A stretch of DNA of 6,095 bases from Sulfuriferula multivorans (lineage in GTDB: Bacteria; Pseudomonadota; Gammaproteobacteria; Burkholderiales; Thiobacillaceae). The position numbers and the translations under genes were made by a program. The notes beneath the pieces are model-generated. The model saw nothing but the letters and a program-made list of their open reading frames with translations, searched no databases and had not been told where the DNA came from. This document shows positions 1 to 4,735 of this stretch, in pieces; the first letter of the stretch is position 1, and every line of letters starts with the position of its first letter. The stretch lies in the NCBI GenBank assembly GCA_010365175.1, contig JAAFGW010000189.1, positions 1 to 6,095 on the forward strand. Reading direction: 5' to 3'.

Positions 1-163
1 TGATCAGCAAACCGGCACCCGACAGTGCCAGATGGCCGAGATGAATCAGGTGCCAATCGGTCGCGTCACCATTCTCGGCAGAGTACTGGCACATCGGTGC
101 GATCACGATGCGGTTCTTCAACAGAAGATTACCGATGGCAAAGGGCGAAAAAAGTTGGCTCAT
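1..163 (-). CDS. Old-yellow-enzyme family NADH:flavin oxidoreductase, N-terminus (runs off the left edge)
   Basis: Reading the minus strand from an ATG at 163 gives 54 residues beginning MSQLFSPFAIGNLLLKNRIV and continuing IAPMCQYSAENGDATDWHLI, with no stop before the window ends. This is the first beta-strand and FMN-binding start of the old yellow enzyme family (XenA/YqjM-like class). These FMN-dependent enzymes reduce activated C=C bonds with NAD(P)H in the cytoplasm. The LKNRIV.APMCQYSA signature is typical, and Cys25 in PMCQY matches the class-specific cysteine that tunes the flavin. A GGGA ribosome-binding stretch lies 7 bases upstream of the ATG. The tail of a zinc alcohol dehydrogenase ends 31 bases upstream on the same strand, suggesting a former two-gene redox operon. 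The substrate cannot be told from this fragment. Confidence 0.9.
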   Translation of the reverse strand, partial: MSQLFSPFAIGNLLLKNRIVIAPMCQYSAENGDATDWHLIHLGHLALSGAGLLI

Positions 164-194
164 GATTTAATCCCAGTCGAAACTGCATTGCATT

Positions 195-305
195 TCAGAA
201 TCCTTCAAGCAGGACCTTGCCGATGGTCTGGCCGCTTTCCGGCAGACGGTGCGCCTGCTGCAGGTTGACCGCGTTGATCTTGCCGAAATTATGCCGTAGC
301 TGGCC
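195..305 (-). pseudogene. C-terminal remnant of a zinc-type alcohol dehydrogenase / quinone oxidoreductase (MDR family)
   Basis: The minus strand encodes LRHNFGKINAVNLQQAHRLP followed by ESGQTIGKVLLEGF and a TGA at 197-195. This matches the extreme C-terminus of MDR-superfamily zinc alcohol dehydrogenases, whose last residues typically read FG.INA.NL..AH.L.ESG...GK.VLEGF. Only about 36 of the usual ~330-340 residues are present. The catalytic zinc site and the NAD(P)-binding Rossmann fold are absent, and the frame meets a TAA about 18 codons further upstream without recognisable homology. The fragment therefore cannot be an active enzyme. Its position directly ahead of the flavin oxidoreductase gene suggests the two were once co-transcribed. 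A perfect hairpin lies just outside the point where homology ends. Recognition of the tail is firm; the exact junction is only good to about 10 bases. Confidence 0.8.
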
Positions 306-673
306 ACCCCACCATCGCCACGATGGTGGCATCAAGGTGTGTTGGCCATTCGCTTCTTACAAACCAATACACCCAACGGAGCGTATTGACTTCATTTTCG
401 CAAAATATAAAAGTCTTCATCACGAACTCGATACGCGCCAAAGCAGCTTAAGTTTCGTCTAAGTATCAGTCCTCATACTGAGGTCTATCCGTGACAACGA
501 ACCTTTCCAAAGAGAATGCATGAATACTCATTCGATGACCCCCGACGTCTTGTCCTCGCGCTGGGCACCGATAAATCGGAGGGTCACACGACGACCATCG
601 TGAAGCGTCGAGCACGACGCCATGTTTGCGACACAAGCCGCATGCACAACGGCAATCACTTCCTGCCAAGCTC
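306..673. other. Gene-poor spacer between the dehydrogenase remnant and the patatin gene
   Basis: I see no convincing gene here. The stretch 345-480 is visibly more AT-rich than its surroundings and is the likely place for a promoter of the plus-strand operon. A TTGACT (386-391) and a TATAAA (406-411) are present, but only 14 bases apart, so I do not call a promoter. A short hairpin, CCTCA-tac-TGAGG, lies at 471-483. A 27-codon reading frame starting ATG at about 520 has a GAGA stretch upstream but no recognisable family. In-frame TTG starts for the patatin protein exist around 626 but lack a ribosome-binding site. Confidence 0.6.
309..329. repeat. Perfect 9-bp inverted repeat next to the alcohol dehydrogenase break
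   Basis: CCACCATCG (309-317) and CGATGGTGG (321-329) are perfect inverted copies separated by CCA, giving a tight hairpin. There is no T-run on either side, so it is not an obvious intrinsic terminator. It begins within a few bases of the point where alcohol dehydrogenase homology stops, so it may mark the rearrangement junction or be a recombination footprint. That link is inference. Confidence 0.6.
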
Positions 674-1858
674 ATGACACCCTTCAAATCCAATCGGCAC
701 CCTCCATCACGAGCCGCCCAGGCGAAACGCCCCCACGCAGGCGAAGACTGCATCCTGGTGCTGCAAGGCGGCGGTGCACTCGGCGCCTACCAGAGCGGCG
801 CATTCGAGGCGCTGTGCGAGAGCTATGGCGATATCGCCTGGGTGGCGGGCATTTCGATCGGAGCGATTAACGCAGCACTGATTGTCGGCAATCCAGCTCA
901 CGCACGCGTCGCAAGGCTGCGCGAATTTTGGCAACTCGTCAGCTCATCAGCCGGTTTGCCAGGCATCGCGAACAGAGTCGCCGCCCGCGAAACATTGAAC
1001 GAAGCAAGCGCAACGCAGGGCATGCTGTTTGGCGTGCCGGGCTTTTTTGCGCCGCGCTTCCCACCGGCACCGTTCCAGCCGCGCGGCACGCTGGAGGCCA
1101 TCAGCTATTACGACACTGCGCCGCTGCGTCAGACACTGGAACGACTAATCGATTTCGACCTGATCAGCTCTGGGGCGGTGCGCCTGTCGGTCGGCGCGGT
1201 CAACGTGCGAACCGGCAACGTTGAGTATTTCGATTCAGCCAAACAACGCATCGACGCGCGCCACATCATGGCCAGTGGTGCTCTGCCGCCGGGCTTCGCG
1301 CCGGTGGAGATCGACGGCGAGCATTACTGGGACGGTGGCCTGGTCTCAAACACACCGCTGCAGTATGTACTTGACCAACCCGGCAAGCGATGCCGGGTCG
1401 TGTTCCAGGTTGATCTGTTTGCAGCGACTGGCGCATTGCCGACGACGCTTGCGGAAGTGACTGAGCGCGAGAAAGACATTCGATTCTTCAGCCGCACCCG
1501 GCTGAATACCACCAACGAGATGGACCGGCAAGTGATTGCGCAGGCGGCGCAGCGCCTGATTGCGAGGCTGCCGCCTGAGCTGCGCGACGATCCCGATGTG
1601 CAGGCTCTGTCGCGAGTGCGCGGTGTGAGCGCGGTCGAGGTGGTGCATTTGATCTATCGCAGCAAGCACTATGAGAGTCAATCCAAAGATTTCGAGTTCT
1701 CCCGCGCTTCTGTGCAGGAACTTTGGACCTCAGGACAGGCCGATATGGCGCACACCCTGCATGACCCACGCTGGGTTGATCGTCAGCCAGGTGGCAATGG
1801 CGTCCACGTATTCGACCTCACCTCTGACAGCCCCTCCTCAACCCGGCCGATCCTATGA
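674..1858 (+). CDS. Patatin-like phospholipase family protein with C-terminal DUF3734
   Basis: From the ATG at 674 this is a 394-residue patatin-fold serine hydrolase, expected to cleave acyl esters of lipids with a Ser-Asp dyad. The glycine-rich oxyanion loop [10 protein letters not shown] is at residues 30-39. The nucleophile motif G-I-S-I-G is at 59-63 (Ser61), and the catalytic aspartate motif D-G-G is at 220-222. The C-terminal part (about 315-380, with [21 protein letters not shown]) resembles the DUF3734 extension found on proteobacterial members. No signal peptide or membrane helix is evident, so it is probably cytoplasmic. A 16-residue longer form from a TTG at 626 is possible, but the ATG gives a more usual N-terminus; neither has a strong ribosome-binding site. 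Its TGA overlaps the next gene's ATG (ATGA), indicating translational coupling with acetoacetate decarboxylase. All catalytic residues are present, so it looks intact. The physiological substrate is unknown. Confidence 0.93.
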   Translation: MTPFKSNRHPPSRAAQAKRPHAGEDCILVLQGGGALGAYQSGAFEALCESYGDIAWVAGISIGAINAALIVGNPAHARVARLREFWQLVSSSAGLPGIANRVAARETLNEASATQGMLFGVPGFFAPRFPPAPFQPRGTLEAISYYDTAPLRQTLERLIDFDLISSGAVRLSVGAVNVRTGNVEYFDSAKQRIDARHIMASGALPPGFAPVEIDGEHYWDGGLVSNTPLQYVLDQPGKRCRVVFQVDLFAATGALPTTLAEVTEREKDIRFFSRTRLNTTNEMDRQVIAQAAQRLIARLPPELRDDPDVQALSRVRGVSAVEVVHLIYRSKHYESQSKDFEFSRASVQELWTSGQADMAHTLHDPRWVDRQPGGNGVHVFDLTSDSPSSTRPIL

Positions 1859-2598
1859 ACATGGAAGACGTAGAACGCAACGCGTTCGCGATGCCATTGA
1901 CCAGCCCCGCCTTCCCGGCAGGGCCCTACCGCACCGACCTGGACGCACTGCGCGCTGTCGTGCCGGAGCCGCTGCAGGTGACCCGTCCGATCGTCAAGTA
2001 CGAGTTCATCCGCATGCCCGACTCCACCGGCTTTGGTGATTACGCAGAATCAGGCCAGGTGATCCCGGTGACGTTCGAGGGCCAGGAGGGAAGTTACGTG
2101 CACTCGATGTACCTGAACGACGAGGCGCCGATCGCTGGCGGGCGAGAGCTCTGGGGTTTCCCGAAGAAGCTGGCCGCACCGTCGCTCACCGTTGAAAAAG
2201 ACACCCTTCTTGGCACGCTCGACTATGGCCCGGTGCGCGTGGCGACCGCAACGATGGGCTACAAGCATCGCACCCTTGACTCTGCGGCTGTGCTCGCGAG
2301 CCTGCTGGCGCCGAACTACCCGCTCAAGATCATCCCGCATGCGGACGGCAGTGCGCGCATCTGCGAACTCGTGCGCTCTTTTCTTGAAGACGTGACGGTC
2401 AAGGGGGCATGGTCGGGTCCAGCCGCGCTGTCGCTGGCACACCATGCGCTCGCACCGGTCGCCCAACTGCCGGTACTGGAGGTCATCTCGGGGACCCCCA
2501 TCCTGGCTGACATCACACTTGGTCCGGGGTCCGTGGTCCATGACTACCTCGCCGGAACTCTCACCGCATCTCAACCCAACCTGAAAGAAATCTCATGA
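1855..2598 (+). CDS. adc: Acetoacetate decarboxylase with an apparent internal N-terminal deletion
   Basis: This 247-residue protein belongs to the acetoacetate decarboxylase family, which converts acetoacetate to acetone and CO2 through a lysine Schiff base. The active-site peptide [12 protein letters not shown] is present (Lys104 as Schiff-base lysine, Lys105 as its neighbour), matching the clostridial ELSAYPKKL (Lys115/116). Glutamates equivalent to clostridial Glu61 and Glu76 appear as Glu50 (KYE) and Glu65 (YAESGQ). [20 protein letters not shown] and [18 protein letters not shown] are also characteristic. The oddity is that PAGPYR runs straight into [14 protein letters not shown]. Relatives have about 12 more residues here (clostridial FHNREYFNIVYR), including Arg29 of the active site. 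The lysine is displaced by a matching amount. The C-terminus carries roughly 15 residues beyond the usual DYL end. The start overlaps the patatin stop and the stop overlaps the SDR start, both as ATGA, so this was the middle gene of an operon. Activity is doubtful. Confidence 0.93.
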   Translation: MNMEDVERNAFAMPLTSPAFPAGPYRTDLDALRAVVPEPLQVTRPIVKYEFIRMPDSTGFGDYAESGQVIPVTFEGQEGSYVHSMYLNDEAPIAGGRELWGFPKKLAAPSLTVEKDTLLGTLDYGPVRVATATMGYKHRTLDSAAVLASLLAPNYPLKIIPHADGSARICELVRSFLEDVTVKGAWSGPAALSLAHHALAPVAQLPVLEVISGTPILADITLGPGSVVHDYLAGTLTASQPNLKEIS

Positions 2599-2669
2599 AG
2601 CTCCAAGACAAGGTCGGCATCGTTACCGGCGCGGCCAGCGGCACTGCAATGGCGGTGGTTATATGTTGA
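2595..2669 (+). pseudogene. Short-chain dehydrogenase truncated after 16 codons, now a 24-codon chimeric ORF
   Basis: The ATG at 2595 overlaps the decarboxylase stop and encodes [16 protein letters not shown], the first beta-strand and start of the TGxxxGxG dinucleotide-binding motif of the short-chain dehydrogenase/reductase (SDR) family. The family would continue with I-G and about 230 more residues including a YxxxK catalytic motif. Here it reads TAMAVVIC and stops at 2667-2669. The break at about 2641-2643 is abrupt and the following DNA belongs to a cytochrome gene, so the enzyme is destroyed. The neighbouring acetoacetate decarboxylase suggests a former 3-hydroxybutyrate/acetoacetate dehydrogenase, but 16 residues cannot separate that from other SDRs. 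The chimeric ORF ends inside the cytochrome start (ATGTTGA), so it may act as a translational leader. Confidence 0.85.
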
Positions 2670-3220
2670 AAGGCGTGGTTATCGGCGTCGCATTAACGCT
2701 TGCGATTGCCCTGGGCGGCGCTTATGCGCTGGTGCGAAGCGGGCTTATTCCGGCCAATGCGGATGCAGAACCCGGCAGGCTGGAAACCTGGATGGCCCGC
2801 ACTTCCCTGGATGCGACGCTGCGTCGCGAGGCCCCAAAGGGCCAAAATCAGGTGGCGCTAACCGAGGACAATCTTCTCAATGGCGTTCATCTTTTCGCGA
2901 AGAACTGCGCGGTTTGCCATGGCTCCGCGAAGGGCGCTGCGTCGACATCACCGATAGCGAAAGGCCTCTATCCAAAGCCACCGCAATTGGCGACGGATGG
3001 GGTGGATGACGATCCGGAAGGAGATTCATTCTGGAAGATCAAGCACGGTATCCGTCTGACGGGGATGCCTTCGTTTGCGTACGCCCTCAGTGACCAGCAG
3101 ATATGGACGCTTGCGCTTTTCCTGAAGCACATGGACAAGCTGCCGCCCGCAGTGCAGCAGACTTGGCAGCAAGTTCAAAATTGGCCAGCGACGGCCATGA
3201 ACCAGACGGGTCAGAAATAG
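2663..3220 (+). CDS. Membrane-anchored single-haem c-type cytochrome
   Basis: The 185-residue product begins with a lysine and a hydrophobic segment (residues 4-24), which is a signal anchor or a signal peptide with a possible AxA-like site at 33-35. It then has one class I cytochrome c domain on the periplasmic side. The haem-attachment motif C-A-V-C-H is at 82-86, and the probable axial methionine is Met135 in RLTGMPSF. SPIAKGLYPKPPQL and the closing segment LSDQQIWTLALFLKHMDKLP are typical of small electron-transfer cytochromes of this group. The redox partner is unknown and no oxidase or dehydrogenase is adjacent. The ATG lies 18-21 bases after the SDR break, and only a weak GGCGGTGG stretch is upstream. 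Its ATG overlaps the stop of the 24-codon chimeric ORF, so translation may be coupled to the adc operon. The gene appears complete, with no upstream in-frame start. Confidence 0.88.
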   Translation: MLKGVVIGVALTLAIALGGAYALVRSGLIPANADAEPGRLETWMARTSLDATLRREAPKGQNQVALTEDNLLNGVHLFAKNCAVCHGSAKGAASTSPIAKGLYPKPPQLATDGVDDDPEGDSFWKIKHGIRLTGMPSFAYALSDQQIWTLALFLKHMDKLPPAVQQTWQQVQNWPATAMNQTGQK

Positions 3221-3312
3221 CCTGTTCGACGCCTTATGTGCAGTCGTCGTTGCGAAAAACACTGGCGTGACAGCGAAGAGGCGTATGTTGCCTGATACAT
3301 GACTCTCATGGC

Positions 3313-3363
3313 CCTGGTCATTCCTAAAATTAGCCTGGTCACTTGGAGATAAGCACCTGACCA
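3313..3363. repeat. Three TGGTCA boxes at 21-22 bp spacing, the third inverted
   Basis: CCTGGTCA occurs at 3313-3320 and again at 3334-3341, and TGACCA, its inverted core, at 3358-3363. The cores start at 3315, 3336 and 3358, that is about two helical turns apart on the same DNA face. This arrangement suits either an array of operator sites or the multiple terminal repeats of some transposons. The boxes are only 6-8 bases long, so chance is not excluded. Confidence 0.4.
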
Positions 3364-3415
3364 ATTCTGGGGCTGCGCCTACAACAGGCAGCTTCGATGA
3401 CGCAGCCTCAGAATT
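3363..3415. repeat. 15-bp imperfect inverted repeat (long hairpin)
   Basis: AATTCTGGGGCTGCG (3363-3377) pairs with CGCAGCCTCAGAATT (3401-3415) over 15 positions with 14 Watson-Crick pairs and one G-T wobble (3370/3408). The 23-base loop contains a second GCAGC (3388-3392) able to compete for the same GCTGC (3372-3376), so two alternative hairpins exist. No run of T follows, which argues against a standard intrinsic terminator, although it could attenuate transcription leaving the cytochrome gene 143 bases upstream. A transposon-end or recombination-site role is equally possible. Confidence 0.65.
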
Positions 3416-3595
3416 TACATTTGACGACCAACACTACATCGTTTCTTCACATCTAGCCGGCAACATCAAATGCTAGATATAGCGCTGCCCGAAGTTCCAG
3501 CAGATGGCAATTCCAGAACCTGCATTTCAGGTGACCCCCGAACCTTCTTCAGCGCAAATTAAACGGCCCTGAAATATTCAAGGAGCAACAACAAC

Positions 3596-4105
3596 ATGAA
3601 AGATCATTTATTGCCAGTGACCGTCGACGTTGGTCGCAATCAATCGCGAGACCAGGGTGCTGATAAGGCACATGCATTAGTGTGTGAAGCTCCAGTGAGC
3701 GATCGTTGCGAACTGATTTCCCGACTCGTCGGCGAGGTCTATGAGGTGGCTCCTGCGGTGGAGCGCAGCCGACTGCTTACGCATTTGCTCAAACCTTTGG
3801 GCGTGCTATCTATCGTCGCTGTGGCCAATGGAATTTTTTCCAAGGTACGCTTCAACAACGGTTGGACCAACCTGGATATCCGTCCTGAAGATGTAGAGAA
3901 TGTAAGAGCCATCGATGTCGTCACCCTGGTCAATTATGTGCAGCAGGTCAGTATTTCGGCGGTGGATGGCCTTGCGCAGGTTCTTGCAGCGTCACCGGTC
4001 ATGACGGGATCGGCAGTAACAGCGGTGCTGATCACCATACTCGCAAGCCGGTCACGCAATCGACCGACATTTGAGGAAGATGATTTTGATGTAGATCTGC
4101 GCTGA
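3596..4105 (+). CDS. Unrecognised 169-residue protein with two hydrophobic segments
   Basis: I do not recognise this family. The ATG at 3596 has a good AGGAG (3581-3585) 10 bases upstream and the frame is open for 169 codons. The first ~35 residues are polar and probably disordered. Residues 36-65 look helical and charged (ELISRLVGEVYEVAPAVERS). Residues 66-82 (KPLGVLSIVAVANGIFS) and 133-150 (SPVMTGSAVTAVLITILA) are hydrophobic, the second a plausible membrane helix followed by basic SRSRNR and then a strongly acidic tail EEDDFDVD. Between them is FNNGWTNLDIRPEDVENV and a hydrophobic DVVTLVNYVQQVSISAVDGL. No enzymatic motif, zinc site or DNA-binding helix is evident. GC content is lower than in the surrounding metabolic genes, which may point to transfer. 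It stands alone between non-coding stretches, so the context gives no function. Confidence 0.7.
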   Translation: MKDHLLPVTVDVGRNQSRDQGADKAHALVCEAPVSDRCELISRLVGEVYEVAPAVERSRLLTHLLKPLGVLSIVAVANGIFSKVRFNNGWTNLDIRPEDVENVRAIDVVTLVNYVQQVSISAVDGLAQVLAASPVMTGSAVTAVLITILASRSRNRPTFEEDDFDVDLR

Positions 4106-4285
4106 AGGTCAAATCTCTAGGAGGGTTGGTCTGAACAACTCACCGCAGCGTCGAGTAGCGGGTATCTGATGTTCAGATAGTGCGATTTCACGCGGAACCT
4201 CCAGAAACCCCGCCATTTTTACCGGCCACTTGGGCCTCTTGCGCCCTTGGCAGGGCATTTCCCTGTTATTGGGCGCACTCATGCC
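4106..4285. other. Unassigned spacer before the gamma-glutamyltransferase remnant
   Basis: No plus-strand gene is supported. An AGGAGG-like stretch at about 4120-4125 has no usable start codon after it (TTG GTC TGA). A 17-bp palindrome lies at 4163-4179. The minus strand has an open frame from about 4429 to 4109, but it overlaps the gamma-glutamyltransferase tail and shows no family resemblance. The segment about 4180-4285 has the look of the non-coding end of an insertion sequence, but I cannot name one, so this remains a suspicion. Confidence 0.45.
4163..4179. repeat. 17-bp palindrome with 7-bp perfect arms
   Basis: TATCTGA (4163-4169) and TCAGATA (4173-4179) are perfect inverted copies around TGT. 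The size and symmetry suit a dimeric regulator's operator or a small hairpin; no T-tract follows. It lies 58 bases after the stop of the unknown 169-residue protein and has no gene immediately downstream, so no target is evident. Confidence 0.5.
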
Positions 4286-4492
4286 CGTCTTGAGCAGCAA
4301 GCCGCGCTGAAACTTGAACAATGTTTTCCGCAACCGGTCATCGATGACCTGATCGCGCGCGGGCATGAGGTCGATGTCTTGCCGCCGTTCGATGAAACCG
4401 TGGGCCATGCCGGCGCACTGGTACGTCATCCGGATGGCACGCTCGAAGGCGCCAGCGATCCGCGATCCGATGGTGGCGTGGCGGTGTATTGA
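4286..4492 (+). pseudogene. C-terminal fragment of a gamma-glutamyltransferase
   Basis: Sixty-eight codons ending at TGA 4490-4492 encode the very end of a gamma-glutamyltransferase small subunit. The diagnostic stretch is VLPPFDETVGHAGALVRHPD followed by GTLEGASDPRSDGGVAVY. This family cleaves gamma-glutamyl bonds such as that of glutathione, after autoprocessing at a conserved threonine. That threonine, the substrate-binding glycines and all of the large subunit (about 85-90% of a normal protein) are missing, so the fragment is inactive. In frame upstream, a TTG at 4247 would open a slightly longer ORF, but those residues do not resemble the family and there is no ribosome-binding site. Homology fades somewhere in 4270-4290, which I take as the junction. 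This is the mirror image of the SDR break: one gene keeps its head, the other its tail. Confidence 0.82.
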
Positions 4493-4735
4493 AGAGTCGA
4501 GTTCATGATGAAGCGACCGCGTTTTCTTCCAGCTAATTTCAGCGCTGTGGTCCGTGACTTTGACACGAGAAATTTCCTAAGATGTTTCAACCAGATTTCC
4601 GAGAATCGTCTCGTTGTCCGCGACCGAGTAGGTGATGAGCGGCAAAGGTGCAGTTACTCAGCGGTCAGAAATATAGGCGACAGACATCATAAAAAGCAGA
4701 CAATCCGATCTATTAACGACATCCAGACCAGCACC
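4493..4735 (+). other. Leader region of the aldo-keto reductase gene
   Basis: This 243-bp stretch is open in the aldo-keto reductase frame from an ATG at 4505, but the 77 predicted residues are basic, irregular and absent from the family, so I treat it as non-coding leader. It is more AT-rich than the gene and most likely contains the promoter. A consensus TTGACA is at 4560-4565, yet no -10 box sits at a proper distance (TAAGAT at 4578-4583 is only 12 bases away). A small hairpin, CGAGA-atcg-TCTCG, is at 4600-4613. Confidence 0.5.

Larger units (their letters stand above)
3221..3595. other. Non-coding stretch between the cytochrome and the unknown protein
   Basis: No gene is supported here on either strand. 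The sequence is clearly more AT-rich than the operon to its left. It contains three TGGTCA boxes at near-regular spacing (3313-3363), immediately followed by a 15-bp imperfect hairpin (3363-3415). A TTGACG at 3421-3426 resembles a -35 element but has no fitting -10. An AGGAG ribosome-binding site for the downstream gene sits at 3581-3585. The combination looks like an old mobile-element end or a regulatory region, not a decayed gene, but I recognise no family. Confidence 0.6.

Noticed and set aside
386..411. TTGACT and TATAAA as a promoter for the patatin-adc operon
   Set aside because: The spacing is 14 bases, too short for a normal sigma-70 promoter, and the site is 260 bases from the start codon. 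The region is AT-rich, so such hexamers are expected by chance.
520..603. Small 27-codon ORF with a purine-rich stretch upstream
   Set aside because: No recognisable protein family, no conservation evidence, and short frames of this size are common by chance.
626..673. Longer patatin start at TTG 626
   Set aside because: It adds 16 residues with no ribosome-binding site and no family support; ATG 674 is preferred.
2050..2574. 174-codon minus-strand open frame opposite acetoacetate decarboxylase
   Set aside because: A shadow frame; the plus strand has conserved active-site motifs throughout.
3363..3415. Hairpin as an integron attC site
   Set aside because: No GTTRRRY/RYYYAAC core-site pair is present at its ends and there is no integrase or cassette array.
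3363..3415. Hairpin as an intrinsic terminator of the cytochrome gene
   Set aside because: No T-run follows on either strand and the loop is 23 bases; kept as an unassigned inverted repeat.
4109..4429. 106-codon minus-strand frame in the spacer and ggt remnant
   Set aside because: About half overlaps the recognisable gamma-glutamyltransferase tail, and the remainder has no family resemblance or convincing start.
4560..4583. TTGACA/TAAGAT promoter for the aldo-keto reductase
   Set aside because: Only 12 bases separate the two hexamers; the -35 match alone is not enough.
4505..4735. 77-residue N-terminal extension of the aldo-keto reductase from ATG 4505
   Set aside because: The extension has no resemblance to the family, is basic and irregular, and starting at 4736 gives almost exactly the E. 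coli YghZ length.
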